Shown here piece after piece: positions 14,865 through 28,925 of a DNA stretch of 64,000 bases. The position numbers were made by a program, and so were the translations under genes. Every line of letters starts with the position of its first letter. Position 1 is the first letter of the stretch. This DNA comes from Ficedula albicollis (lineage: Eukaryota; Chordata; Aves; Passeriformes; Muscicapidae), in the NCBI RefSeq assembly GCF_000247815.1, contig NC_021673.1, positions 46,684,081-46,748,080 on the forward strand. The letters run 5' to 3'. A model generated the notes under the pieces. That model was not told the DNA's origin and did not search any database. It saw only the letters and a program-made list of their open reading frames with translations.

Positions 14865-16478
14865 GGTGTATTAGCTGTCTAATCCACATTTTTTAGTGTT
14901 ACTGTGCTTATTAAATACATTGAAAGGAAAATTTTAAAAGTAAATTAGAATCTGAATTATGAAGAATCAACCCACTGCGTAACTGGAAGTACGCAAAAAC
15001 ATCTCAAAGAAGTAACCGAAACTGCAGGGCTACTTCTACCTTTGAACCTTCCTTTTTTGTGTGTCTTCCTCACAGGTAGCAGCCAGGGGTTGTGGTTGAT
15101 TTGGCTGTAGAAACAGCGAGTTCGTATTTACTGAGCCATTATTCCCTCAGATGCTGCCATTAATCTTGGTGATGTTGTCCTGATCTGAGTCTCAGCTCTA
15201 AAACTGCAACCTGTATGTAAGGGGAAAAGGTTAATGGAAACTCATTTTCTGTATATTCTATCTGATATCAATTTTTCTGAGGTTTTTTTTTCATGTATCT
15301 TAGGAAAGAAACATTTTTGCCTTCATATTTGGACCTTGACATTCCAAAATGATTAGTTAATTTTAAATTGAATTAGTAGTTACTTGCATCATGTGCAGGT
15401 GATTTTGCTAGGAGCTAGATCAGGTCTTAATGATGAGCCATTTTCAGTTCATTGAAGGAGAGGTATAAGCCGTGAGTGACGAAGATGCACAGAAAGTGAC
15501 ACAATTCCACTGGGGTTTGTATACTCAGCTTCTTGGGAGTCTGCACTTTTATCTCAGATGTTTCTGCACTGTATTTTTTAGTATGCCTGTAGCCAGCATT
15601 CATTTTCCATCTCTGCAGTGTTTCCTTCTCTGAGCAAGAATGAACCTGTTATTAGCTATTTTAAAAGGTACTGGGTTTATTGGGTTTCCAGTCGTTTTGC
15701 AGTTTTAAGGCTTTTAGTTCTTAAAGCTAATGGTGATGATCATATACAAACACCTGCTTTCCTTCAGCTCTGAAACTGAGGAAATATTTTTGGCTTAAAG
15801 AACACCTATTGGACATTCACTGTTGACCTGGTGCTAAAATGATTGCTGTCTGTTAGCCACCCAGTTCTCAACGTATCAAGGATGCCTGATTATAGTAATT
15901 TTGCTATTAATATTGAAAGTAATAATTAAATAGAAATTAAATAACCTAAACAATAACTTTCCATTCCCCCAAAATAACCCTAAAAGTTCTTCCAAAACTT
16001 TATTTATCTATTTATTAAAACAAATTGCTGATGAAACTTTAAAACATATTATTATATAGACTTTTTATATTTTACATATTTTTTTTCCAGTTAAAGTGCC
16101 CAGGTACAATCAGATATTGTATCTTGTGTAGTAACAATATGCCTGTGCACAAAAACAGAAAAAGTGTCACTGCCATGCAGAGCACAATGTTTAATTGCCC
16201 TTAGTTTACCTGTTCGGTTGACAATTCGAGTATGTTCTTAGCCTAATTACTGTGCTGTTTTGATACACTTAACCCAACATTTTGCTTCTCCTTTCCATAG
16301 CTGGTTGGTTCAGTTTGTTTTTTTCCCTCCATATCTTGGGCCTTGTCTAAGTTCTAAAGAACTTGCCAGACCTATACTTGGCCTTGCATGCTTTGGCTTA
16401 GTTCTTAGTTTTTGTGACCCTGAACTTTGACCACTGTTCGGAGTTCAAATAAATAACATAAGTGACTGTTATATCCGT

Positions 16479-16576
16479 GAATCATAGCATCATTTCAGTT
16501 GGAAAAAAACATTGATATAATCCAATCATTAGCCCAAGACCACCAAGTCCACCAGTAAACCATGACCCTAAGCATA
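16479..16576 (-). mobile_element. CR1 LINE 3'-end fragment
   Basis: Read on the plus strand, the fragment begins GAATCATAGCATCATTTCAG, runs into a TTGGAAAAA-type stretch and then contains CCAAGTCCACCAGTAAACCA and a CCCTAAGC-like word. This is the reverse complement of the conserved 3' end of CR1 retrotransposons, whose tail is built from ATTCTATG-like octamers. The element is therefore on the minus strand. It is heavily 5'-truncated and diverged, as most CR1 copies are, and similarity fades after about 16,576. Its presence supports a sauropsid, probably avian, source. Confidence 0.85.
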
Positions 16577-19500
16577 TACCCAGTTTGTGCTTCTACTAAT
16601 GCAGTATTTAGCTGGTTTGGTTGCACAATAATTTTTTTTTTCTTTCCCAGTTACATTAACTATGATAATAGGTAAGCTGTTTTCTTACTGTGAATGTGAT
16701 GCTTTAGAAAACGCCACCTTTACTACTTACAACAGGAGGCTGTAATATGTGAAGGTGTTTGCTGTTTTAGATGTCTTCCTAGAAAACACAGTTAAAGAAA
16801 ATATCTTTCGAATATTCTCTTCTATGATCTACCATCCTTAGTTAAGAGTTCTTAACAGGACAAAAAATAAGAATTTAATATCCAATGAATGAATAATCTC
16901 CTTAAGCAATTTGATAGCAGTGTTAGAAACAATCCATTGTAGTGTAGTCACAAAAACTGTATTCTAGTGACAGAAGGTGGAAAGTTATCTTAATTATTTA
17001 TCTTCAGTCATGGCAAAATTATTGTAAGCAGATATAAAAGAGAAGTAGTTAACATCTACCTCTGCTTTAGAACTGGAAAATAAATCACAGCCTATATTAA
17101 CTGGAGCTCATTTAAACACGGTGCCGAATGCCATTATCTGTGTGGTATAGCACTATAGTTCAAAATCAAAATTTACTTAAAAGAGGTTATTAAATTTCCC
17201 CCTAATTATTCTAGTTCAGCTCCTTCATTTATCTTGATAAATTGGAAAGTTGGTGTTTGGGAGAATGAATGACTAAAAAATTGCTTGTTGTCATTAGTGT
17301 AATTTACGTAGTATAGAACAAGCCACTGATATGGGTATATTCTACCTGCCCGGTGTAGGTGTGAATTCTCAACCAAAGCTATTACATGTCTTAATCAGTT
17401 CTCCTGTATGTGATAGTGGGATTAATGGATATGATTTCAGGAAAAAAAATCTTTTGTATTGTCTTGATGAGATCCTGTGGATTTAATTTTATTTCTAAAA
17501 ATAAGTAAATCTCCTGAAGAAAGCTTCTGTATTAATTCCAGCTAATTCTACAACCTTAGAAGTTATCTAATATCCCAATAACTGTAGTAACTACTTTTTG
17601 TTTAAAATTACTTTGATGAGCCAACTATTAACAGGAGTAACTTGATCCAAAGGAAAATAATTTCATTTGAGAAATTTGTGAAGACCAAACCTCATATGTC
17701 TGAGTTTTGTTTGGACAGGTAGGTGAGGGGTAGCCACTCGTGGTGTGCATCAGTGACAAGCTCTTCTGCTCCTTAGTCCCAGATAAGGTGAGACTACAAC
17801 AGAGAAACTCCTAACTCTCAGTGCCATTATATCAGCAAATCAAATCAGCACAGGCTCATCATGGAAAGTTGAAATGACGAGGTGTGAGTGGATTTAACAT
17901 TGTATAATAGAGATGTTGAATCACATATAGTAGGGAATTTATTATGAGAACTTGGAATCTGTATTTTATTGTGTTCTGTTTGTATTACTACAGATATTCC
18001 ATAACTGATTCAATATTGCATGAGAGTATGAAACGGTGTACTTGGGCAATACTTCCATCACAACCTTGCAAATTATGGTGATTTTTATTTATCTGAATAT
18101 CCTCCAAGGAAAGTAAAGTTAGAAGTCCAGGAGAACTATTGTTCAACTGGAATAGAAAAGAGGGAGCATTTCTGCATGTATCCATTGGATCTGCTCAATG
18201 CAGCTGAGTAGGCTGAATGGTAACAGACAGGAGGTGCTTTACAGCCTTTGTGTGGTAGCAACAGACACATTAAAATGTCTATAATCTATAGTCTTATTCT
18301 AGTTTGATTTCTAAAATAATAGGAGGACAGGGAAGACAAACAGCTGTTCTGGGAAGTCTTTGTGGCAGCACAATGCTTCGGAGAAGCGTTGCAGTAATGC
18401 TAGTGAGACAGAGCACGCTTAAAAGCATGTTAGCCAAAAGACAGTAAAATAGTAACTTTTTCTTTTGTCTTGTGACATAGACAGGGATTAATATGGCATG
18501 TGTGATTGCTTATTTATTGGGGTTTTCTGACTTTTTCCATTGTATAACAGTCACCTGTAAACTTTAGGATGTTTCGTCTGTGATTTTTTTATAATAGGTG
18601 TTGTCCTCAGGTTAAAACTTTCATAAGCTATTCTTGATAAAATTTTCAGCTTTCTGGAAGACTGCGAAGAGGTATTATGTTGTTATTATTATCTGTTTGT
18701 AGCTTTAAAAATTCTAGTGACTTTTGTTTAACTCTGCTTTTCGGAGAGCTTACTGCCCGTGGCAAGAATTTGTCTGTTTTGACACTTTGGGTTTGCCATC
18801 CCTTGAAATCTTTCCCTATTTGAAATGTTTTTAAAAGCTTGAAACCCTTTTAAAAGAAGTGGCAGCTTCTTACATGCTCGTTAAAGATTTCTTCCATATT
18901 AGAAGCAAGTATCTGGAAATTCTCTTCTCCCTGAGTATGCTAAAGCTTCTTGCAGTAAGCAGCTGGTTGTATGGTCCCCCAACAGCTGCTACTTCCATTT
19001 AAACTGCATTTATCATCCCAGTCAGAGCCTGAGTCTGCATCTTATCTTCCCCACTCCTCAGTGTAGTAAGATTGTAAGTGTGCCACACCTAAAAATAAGT
19101 ATGTTCCAATATAGGGCAAGGTAGTGTAGCAAGAGCCTGCACTTCATGATTCTTACTTGGGGCTAAAGTGAAACAGAGCTACAGAACTGATAGCAGAACT
19201 TCAAATTTCCCAGTATATTCTGGGTCACAAGAGCCAATGGTCTTGAAAATGTAAATGTAATGCCTGAGCTAATGTTTTCATGTTTGTTGGTTTACTGTGA
19301 TCTAATGTTTGACTTCCCACTGATTGGTCTTCATGGTCTCATGGGAATCAAACCCACAATTGAAGCAAAGTCTGTGTTTTAGCCAGCTCTTTAAAATGTG
19401 CACTTCATTTCTTACACATGTATTTTCTGTGCTCAGTTTAAAAATCAGTAGCTGAAAACTTTGCTTATTGTTTTAATCAGTCTTAACAACTGATTTCCTA

Positions 19501-22500
19501 CTGAAAGGCTATAAAAAATTATATCTGTCTGATCTTTCAGTTATTCTACGTGGGATGGTGCAGTTGTATGCATTACTGTTAAGCATAGCTCATATTTGTT
19601 TAGTACCCAAGTCTGATTGATATTCAGGAGCTGAGGGATACAACCTTGGGCAGTTGAAGAAATTTTGGTGAAAGTGAGGGCAGCTGAGCAGTATGGCAGG
19701 GTTGAAGCAGTTTTCTCATTTGAAGAGAACATTTCACGTTTATGGCATGCAAGTCTTAATTAATCGTAAAGTCTCCTCTGAATATCCTGTGTTTTGTTGG
19801 TTTGGTGGGTTTTGAGGGGGTTTAGGATTCAGTTTGGGGGTTTTCTTCCAAATTTATAACTCATGAAAATAATTTTCAGCCATTTCAGATACACACCACT
19901 GTAAAATCCACTAATGACTTGGGCATGTGATTTACATTTATGCATGGCTTTCCGTTCTAGGAAAAACATTTATTGATTTGAGCACATATTAGGTGCCTCA
20001 GGTAGTCCCTCTGTGATTTTGCAGTTCTGAAACACTGGTTAAATATGAACATAATTTTTAATTAAGCTCCCCTGTGCTGAACTTGTTTCAGCCTAGTCTG
20101 TTCTCCATTACTTTGCTGGTCAGAAATTGTTGACCTTTAGATTATGCTGCAAAATCCATCTGTTGCTGCAGGCTTCTGTAAAGAGAGATGTAAAGAAATA
20201 TTATCTCCTGTCAGTCAGCCATGTAAACAAACTTGAACACAGGCAGCGGCTCAGTTTCCAAGATCTGAGTTCATTCAAAATAAGGAGGGACAGGAGAAGC
20301 TGTGAACCAGTGCTCCCTATTCACTGGAGAATCCTTTCTCAGCTGTTGCTCTACTAAAATGCCATTGTCCTATTTTCAAATCCCCCTGCTCTCCATGGGA
20401 GAAGCTGCTCTGTGGATAACCCTAACCACTAATTAAATCCTCTCCTGTGATCTCAGAAGACAAAGGCCATAACCTCCATTTGCTTATCTCTCTGTGAGCT
20501 CCCCAGTTGCCACCTTCCAGCTTGTTCTTATGGCAGTCTCACCCAGGAGACTTCCTTGTTAGCAATCTGATATTTGCAGTTTTTGTTACATACCCATCAG
20601 CTGTCTGTTTCCATACCCTAACCACTCTTTGACATTTCCCCTAATTTAGGGTTTTCTGTACCACAGCCTTAAAACTGTCTAGAGAACTTAGCCTCATTTT
20701 TCCCCCCTGTGTTGGTTGGTGATGTATTTAGTAAGTCTTTGGTTAACTGATAAACTACAAGTTAGTAGCACTAATGGGTTTTAACTGTGGTCATTCCAGT
20801 AACTTTTACTCATATAAGTGCCACTGATGTGTCTGAAGTCCGAGTCAAATTTAAAGTGAGACTGACTAATAGTTCTCCTAATTACAATGCAGTGGGGTTC
20901 TTGGTCTTTCACTAGCATTACATTAATTGTCAATGCCTTTTAATGATGCAAATTTTCCTCCACTAATCTGGTAACCACACTGTACTCAAGACTATTTTGG
21001 TTATGTTCTCAGATGTGTTTGCAACATTTTTTAAATTTTAACTTCCTATATTTTATTATTCTCTCAACTCTAAACCTGTGATTTCTATTTCTCATTGAAA
21101 AGCTATCATATCCTACTTTTACTGCACTGGCATGTCATATGGCAATAAGATTCTTTAATCTTATAAAATTAAAACTTATAATAAAACTTCTTTATTAGAA
21201 GCTTTATTTCATTTAGAAAATGAAAAATGGTTCTGCTTTTCTTCGCTCTGAGAATCTATCCAGAGGACTCCCACAGTATATACCCATTACAAAATTATCC
21301 TCTTCTCATAGTTTTGTGTATTTTAGTTCTTTCCACTGCCTTATTATCCTTTCAAAAAGTGCTTACCAGTGGTGCTCACATTGAACAAGAGCAAATACAC
21401 CCATAATTTGTTCTCAGATTCAAAAGCTAAATATGCTGTTATGATATATTTGTATCCTTGTCATATATATGCTACAAATACATGGGAACATGCTCTTCAA
21501 AAACTTCCCTCATTTCTCTTTCTCTGAGCAAATTCAGAAATGGCACCATACAAGAAACGTCACTCTGAGTATCAGTTTTGAGGAGAGTCCCTCTTGTAAA
21601 TGCAATTTTTGGATGGAAATGTGATAAAGGATGGACACAATTAGAAGGTGTCTCATCTCCAGGAGGTTTATCCAGGAAATGTTTCAAGGGAAAATATAAG
21701 AAATAATTTCAAGCTGATGAAATAGTCTTCCTTGATATGAGTTGTCCATCAGAGGACTTCCTATGGTCTGCAGTCTTCTATCTCTCTTAGAATGTTTATG
21801 TCTGTAAATATTGAGGTGCTAAAAAAAGCTTGTTGGCAATGAATGATGGTAATTTAGATTATTGTTTGTGTTGTTCTACCAAGTTGATTAGTATGTGTTA
21901 TTTAGCAAAGTCAGTCATCCAGGTTATACTTTGAGGTGTGTACTTCTCAAAAACTTGTCTCATAAGAGACAAAGATACCACTCTTCATGTTTAGGGGTAT
22001 TTCTCATTAGTAGCTCATTTTTTCACCAAATGAACATACATCATCTGCAATAGAGGTAGTAATTCATCACTATTTACAAAGATTTTGAGAAATTACTGTA
22101 ACTTTGCATAAGAATTCATTTTCTCAACTGTCACAAAGTATTCTTCTGAAGAAGAGGGAAAGTCTTGGACTTACACCACAAAGATAATATTTCAGACTTC
22201 TGATTTTTGCCTGTCACATAGTTTGATCATCTCAATCTGATTTTTCCGTATATAGAATTGTCTAAAAAAATTTAAGGTATTACAAAAAGATATTTTAGAA
22301 CTATTTAACTAATTGAGTAATAACAGGTCAGCTGATCCCAATGGTAATTGTCCAAGAAATTGTTGAGCTTGTAGTTCTGATATGCAGCCTAGCAGGTAAA
22401 CTATTATCTAGATTAACATTTTTTAAAGGGCTCCAGAGATCATTCTGGCAATTAACTCTGACTTCTGTAAGGCTGAACTATTAGGCATGATAATAGGGAA

Positions 22501-22824
22501 GGGATGGGTAAACAGAAAGATAAATACAGCGGATTACATTATAGTCAATATAATGTCTGTGGAGGGAAGCCATATTTATCCAGTTCCTCCAAGTGAGTCA
22601 ATAGTGTGTGAAGAATTGTAACCTGTTTGATATAGTGGACTGAGAGTTTGAAAAGGCATTTCTTAAGGCTTCTCAGTAGAACTTTCAAAAACAGCTGTGA
22701 GAAGCCATGAGACTGAGAAGTTCTTCTCACAGATTAATAGCAGCTTAAATGGTGGGAAATAGTAATAGCTAGTATTGCATCATGAATGTTGGTTATTTTC
22801 ATAAGTCCACCAGAATCTTCGCTC

Positions 22825-23150
22825 TGCAATGCATTCATAAATTACCTGAAAAGAGAGATGTAGAATGATATGACAAAGATTTTTTGATGATACAGAATTA
22901 TTCAAAAGCAAGGCTTAATGGTGAAGAGTTGCAGACAAATCAAAATATTGATTGAATGGGTGACAGAATTCTGGTAACATTCATTATCGGTAATGATAAA
23001 TACTGAATAATGTATATAGAGAAAAATCCTCCTAACTTATACAGACCGTGAGGCTTGCTGAAGAAAAATATCCATGAAGCCAGAAATGAGTAAGGAGCTC
23101 CCCTGTGGCTGGTCAGGCCCTTTTGTGGACTGCTACCTGGTGTAATGGGC
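22825..23150 (+). pseudogene. Degraded CR1-like LINE reverse transcriptase fragment
   Basis: Conceptual translation with frame changes gives FINYLKREM then, after stops, NDMTKIF and, in another frame, FFDDTELFK. This follows the order of the palm region of CR1-family reverse transcriptase, where a FIND-L-like block is followed by K(F)xDDTKLFK. The DD pair of the catalytic motif is still readable. Stops and frameshifts throughout show it is long dead. Similarity continues weakly to about 23,050 and the right border is uncertain. The family label CR1 is the likeliest; another LINE of the same class is possible. Confidence 0.65.
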
Positions 23151-23166
23151 ATGAGCTCCTAATTTT

Positions 23167-23236
23167 GACTAAGGTCAGCCTTATTACAATAAGGTCATTA
23201 TTAATATATTAATGACTAAGGTCATTATTACAATAG
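23167..23236. repeat. Imperfect tandem repeat, about 47-bp period
   Basis: GACTAAGGTCA occurs at 23,167 and again at 23,214. Each is followed by a TTATTACAATA word, and an extra AAGGTCATTATTA lies between. It looks like a slippage or duplication product directly after the LINE remnant. Confidence 0.55.
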
Positions 23237-24900
23237 CCAGTCAGATAAGGTAGGCTTTGTAGAGGCTTTTTGGAAGTTTAGGCTTGATAGGAAGGAAATA
23301 TCTTTTCTTCATAGTGGAGGTGCTGGGATGTAGGGCAGGTGTGTGCCTGCTCTATAGTCCTTGTGCTGCAGCAGCAGGAAAAGGACGAGTTGGTGAAGGG
23401 CTCTGTCAAGTTATCACCAGTGCCTAAAATTGTCATCCCAGAGCCTAAAGGCACTTGTCTTATTCGTCCTTGAGTGATAGAAGTGTAAAGTATGGGTCCA
23501 GATAGACCGCTGGGTTGAGGCACATTGTTCACACATCCAATTCTTTGGGAGGAGATTGGAGCATGTGTGTACATCTACTCTTTGAAAAAGTAAAAGGGTT
23601 CCAGGAAGCTTGTTAGCAGCCTCCTGGTAGAGAATTACACCCCTCTAACGGATCTACAGGAAATGCAAGAAGAAAGGGCTCTCTATGTGCACCTTTTCTC
23701 TCTGGATCCAGTTCATTCTGGCTTTTGCCAAGCTTTGTGGGATTGACCACAAACAGAGACTGGGAACAGCTGGAGCTGTAAGAGAAGGCTTAGGTAGGGA
23801 AGATAACACCGAGTGCTGATGTTGTTTCAGCATCTAGGTGAAGACCTAGATTGGAAGATAGGGAATCTTTCCTTCCCCAGATCACAGAAATCAGACCCAA
23901 GACCTTGATTTTATGGAAAGGTGGTAGCCAAATATGTGTATCTTTAGAATGGATTTTTTTCTGGCATCTTCAAAGGTGGTTTCTTCCTTCTCACCAACTA
24001 TATTCCAGAGGACCATATCCAGGGCTTTCTCAAGGATTCAAGAGGGCTCAAGATGTTGGTGGTTGTTACCCTCTTATATCACTGTCTCTACACATAGGTG
24101 ATGAGTGCAGCAATGATCTCCTCTAATGATTTGAAGGAACCTGCCCCTGTCATGAGTTAAATTTGCTGATTTTGTCCCCTAGGACAAATTTCCAGCACCT
24201 GGGTGCAAATTTCCTGCTCATGAGTGTCTGTGGACGGATGGCTGGGAAAACTGGATGTGCAATGGATCAGGATATGTAAGGCAGTGCACAAGGGGAAGGA
24301 AGTAGGAAAGGATTAGCAGGAGAGGAAATGATATCTTCTCCAAAAATGTCTCTCTTTATCCCTGCTAAGAAATGTTTCTTGTGTTTGGTGGCTTTGGCTA
24401 GCTGTAAGCATACCTGCTGTAAGCAGCATCTTAGAACCTACTGGAGCTTTTTGATGGTACTGTGGAGGGAACCATCTATGGATAGTCTGCAACTTCCATT
24501 GTTTAAAAGGACCGCATTCCTTCTTCCTGGTCCAAGGGGCAATCTCTTTAGATTTGTCCTGGGACCTAGCATAGGAAGAAGCTGTTTTCCCTGGTAAGAT
24601 GTGAACTTTATAAAGGCATCATTTGAAAAACACAGCAAAGAATTTACCTAGTCTTCCCCATTCCATGTAGTACCACCAGCATATGGCTGGGTCTTGCTCT
24701 GATAACTGATGGGTTTCCCTTGGGCATGTGGGTGGTGAGAGAAGCTCTTGCAGGGAGAAGGGGCTTGGATTATGGGGGGAAATGAGCACTTTTGGGGAGG
24801 AAGGAAAGAGGGAAGAAGGTTGTATGAGTGGAACAGGTTCTGGTCGTGTTGTATCAATTAATGTGTTCCCAACCCACTGATTCATATGCAGGTAAGGTCA
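23237..24900. other. Unassigned intronic stretch, slightly GC-richer
   Basis: This stretch is richer in G and in purine runs than its surroundings and holds several open frames of 60-100 codons on both strands. None shows a recognisable domain or splice context. It follows directly on a LINE reverse-transcriptase remnant, so it may be an old, unrecognised repeat. I could not match it to anything I know. Confidence 0.3.
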
Positions 24901-25929
24901 GTCCATCTGCCTGTGCGGGCTGTGGGCTTTGTTTGCACTGTAGCCATTTGAGATTGATAGTCTTGTCATCTGCCAAGAGCAAAGAACTTGAAGCCTAGAA
25001 GATGGACTCTCAATCTGACCCAGTCAGCACAGAGAAAAGGTAATATGTCATACAGCTGATCTGCCACAAATCCCATTAGTAAACCAAGAATCACAATAAT
25101 AAAAGTTAATAGGCTAAAGTATGTTCAAACAAACAAAATGTCTATAGAATAGCTATGACTAGTTAGTTAATTTAAATGATAGATTTACTGTAATTTATGA
25201 GTGAAACTGGTTTCTAAATTCTCTAAGTACATAAATGATTGGAAATGATTGATTGATTGATTTTATTAAATGAGAAGGAGGATGAGAGAGTGCTATGTTC
25301 TGAGCAACTGATGTGATAGTGACTGCTCCTGCAGAAAAGCATAATAGCAAGTCATCTGAGTCACTCATTAACATCTACTACTGCCCTTTCTGTAAATTAT
25401 AAGTCATTAAAGCCTAATATAGCTACTCTGCAACTTCAATAGTAATTTATACCTTACTAAAATGTTTATTTGGCTTTACTGTAGTAGTCTTAGAGGATGA
25501 AACTTATTTTGAACAGGTTGAGGAAAGTAAACATGATCCAGAAAGCCAAAACCTTGTTTTATATTACTGTATGGAGGGATAAAAATGAATTTAAAGTGTT
25601 TCATTGTCAATTTGCTTCTTGGTTTCACTGCAAAAAGTGATGATTTTCCTGGCAGTTTAACATGTATTTTCTAAGAATAGAGTGAGAACATCATCTTGTT
25701 TTTTACAGATAATCAGATGTCCACCAGCTGGGGGAACTTTGTGTTGGGTTTAATTTAAATCAGCAGTTTAGATGTGAAAGATTCAGTATCTCATTAGCAA
25801 TCCCTTGATCCACCCGGTTCCCCTGGGTTCTTTTTTAGAATGGTATTCCCAATCATTCTTCAAATCTTTATAAACAATCAGTTTTAAGTGCAACTCTCAG
25901 AAGATAAGACTTCCTGCTAGTTAGTATTA

Positions 25930-25965
25930 CAAAAAAAAAAAACAAAAAACAAAACAAAAAAAAAA
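25930..25965. repeat. A-rich tract with interspersed C
   Basis: Runs of A broken by single C residues extend over about 36 bp. This could be a degenerate poly-A tail of a retroposed sequence or simple slippage; I see no recognisable retrocopy upstream. Confidence 0.6.
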
Positions 25966-28842
25966 CCCTCAGAACATCCCAAACCTAAAAAAGCAACACA
26001 AGTGAGCTAGGGGCTTTGATCAGACAGGTATTCTTTTTAAGTCAGATTTAGTAATTTTAGATTTTGTTTCTACATGTCTTATGCTGTGCTAGGGAGCAAT
26101 CAAAATATAGTATTTAAAAAGGGTAAAGAGCTTCAAAATGAACCTCTCAGCCAATTTAGATTGGCGTGAGTTCTTCAAATAGTGCAATAAATCTATTCTT
26201 TAATGTAAAAAAATATTTTTATCCTGACATAAAGGTAATTTCCAGGTACCTTGAACTTACCAAAAAAGGATCATAGACTTGGTTGAATCAACTATCCTTA
26301 AAAAATCTCCTTTAAAATTCAAAAATCCTCTGACAAAGCACTGAGACTTTCTTTAGAAGTTTCGTTGTTACTATCTCGCTTGCAATAATAGTTTCCTTAA
26401 TAGGGTGCCGCTCATGTTACTTGTTCTCTCTGTTATCTGGTCAGGACCTTTGTGGGTCTTTGCTGGAGCCTGGATTTGCTGGTGTCAACAGGAATTGAGT
26501 TTATTCCTTTTCCTGGAACAGTAATGAGATCATCACATCAGCTTTGTGTTGTGATGTGATTAAGTTGGTACTGTGACTCAGTTACCTAAAACTTGAAGGA
26601 CAAAGTTGTAAGATTGATTGGTGGGCACAGGAGCAGGATATTGTGGCAGACATCCAGGTGCTCATTCTGCATCTGAAACCATTGTGTTTTTAAAAGAATA
26701 TACTGTGCGAGTATGTAAGGACTTCTTGTTTAAAAAGAATCTATCTGCCTGCATTTCTGTAACTGTTAATATTTAAATTATTGACCTAATCAGGTTAAGT
26801 GTATGGACTGCAACATCTAATTTTAAGGCATACCTTGTTAATGGTAATTGTGCAAGGGCAAATGTAAAACACTGGTGTAATTAGCTGCACATCAGGAAAA
26901 GTGTCTGAGGAATTTTCACTTGTAACGCCTAAAAGAAAACAAATTGCGTTATGAAGTTAAAAATGCTTTATTTGTAACCTGTGCATATTTATTATGAATA
27001 CCTTCATTGATAATACTGCTTTATGATTTTTTTTCCATAGTCAAAGAGAAAATGAGAGGGAAAAATACTCAGTTCACAGTCTGATTAGATCATAGCTGAC
27101 AGCTGTGTTGTAGCTGGTTTTTACACAGTTTCATAGGACTGTTTCTTCAGCTGAAGCTGAGACTGCAGAAGTGATGATGCTGTAAACCGGGTGTGAGGTT
27201 CACTGCCTGATCTGGATGGGCAAAGTTTGTCAGAACCTTTGAATTCAATAGGGTTGCCTTTGGTCAGTGCTATCCATTCCTTGAACACTATGTTCACCCA
27301 CGAGATAAAAGCAAAAATGTAGAATATAAGAAAATGTTTGTTCCTCTGCTCATACTGAAATACAGCATATTTTGAGATAACAAAAGCTTCCAACCTGAAA
27401 AACTTAATCATGTAGTTTAAGATTGAAGTTTAACTTGTTTCAGCAAGCATTTCATGGCAAAATAAACACAGCATCACAAAGCTGGTTAACATTCATCCAC
27501 AACTGCTGGCCTCATATTTATTAATTTTTTTTCCCTTGGACTTGCCCTGCGCTTTTAGAGGAAAGTCAGTTCCCTAATTTTTTCTCAGTAGACATTGACT
27601 TCTAGGCTGTTTGTTCAAGATAAGCATCAAAATGAGAATGCAAAGGTCAATCTCTCCTGTATTAGAGAGTTACAAAGAGAAATGGTCAGTTTGTCCTCCA
27701 GAGAATGCTCCCCAATCCAAAATAAATTGCTTCCTATAGGATAAGGGTTTTCTTTAGAAATTCAGCAGATTTTGTGTTTACAGGACTGACTTGCCTTGGC
27801 TGTGTACTTTGCTGAAAAATTTCTTCTTATCTTTCTGCCTCTTTATCTCCACCTTTTAGTGACAAAGTCTGTGAGCTCATGCCTAAGGCTCTGTGGTGGT
27901 GGCAGCAGTGGGGTTTGCCCTGCATAGTCCACCACTGCCTCTGCTTCACTGTCCTGCCTCCCTGCTGTCCCTACTCCACAGACCTGGAAACCTGTCTCGG
28001 GCCAGCATTTGTGTAGTCACACCTTCCTTGCCTGTTTGGCTGTTCCCAGCTAAATTGGGAACCAGAGCCAGTGAGATTAAAACAGGGATCTTATTCTCCC
28101 CTTCCTACTTAGGGAAACACTGGCAAAAAAATGGAACAGACAGTTGGAACAGGGATTTTTAAATCTTTTTTGACTGTAAGCACTGTAAGCACTAAATCAA
28201 ACAAAATGCTTTTGGACAACATAACTGACCACATAACTAATCTCAAAATATGTTTATAAAAATAAGGATGCATTAAAAAATAATCTATTGTGGTGCCATC
28301 AAGGCAAAGGAGTTGAAGAAGCTGTTGCTTGCTCAGTTGGACATTAATGCTACCTTTGCTGAGATAGCACAGCCACCTGTATGTGCTCTCCCCATCTTTT
28401 ACAGCACAGACTAAAACAGATTGCTGTAAGTCACCAACAGAGGTGGTTCAAGCCAGCCCACTTAGCACTGCCATGTAGTGAGTGCATATATACATAGGTT
28501 TCACATTCCAGCTGAGTAGTTGGTAATCTCTTGAGCTGCTTTAGCTGAAGTGCTTGTGATTGCTTGACTCTTTACTTAATTGCATTATTTTAATTTAGCT
28601 AAAATTTGTTTAACTACACAGTGGAGGAGATAAGCTGGAGTATCAGTGCCAGAGTTTTCTATGTGGAGAGGATGAAGTATTTAAACAGATATTTTATAAT
28701 TTCTACACTCATTTCTTGACACTGTGGTATATTCCTCCTTGCCTTGTCCCATTTTGGCAATCGCAATTGGGCCTTTGCATTGGCTCAAAATTATCCTTGC
28801 TGTGGCCACAGCCTGCATAGACAGCCAGTCTTATTCCCCTCA

Positions 28843-28925
28843 TTCCATCTTCTGTATTATGCAGAATGTATATGCAGAATATATGTATGTATTATTCGTT
28901 CCATCTTTCGAGTATTATGCAGAAT
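28843..28925. repeat. Imperfect tandem duplication, 56-bp period
   Basis: TTCCATCTT followed closely by TATTATGCAGAATG starts at 28,843 and recurs in similar form at 28,899, with a third partial TATGCAGAAT between. The copies have diverged, so the duplication is older than those in CTNNB1 intron 1. Confidence 0.55.

Noticed and set aside
23851..24597. Possible retroviral or LINE gene in the GC-richer stretch
   Set aside because: The open frames of about 90 codons show no reverse transcriptase, gag or envelope-like motif that I can recognise.
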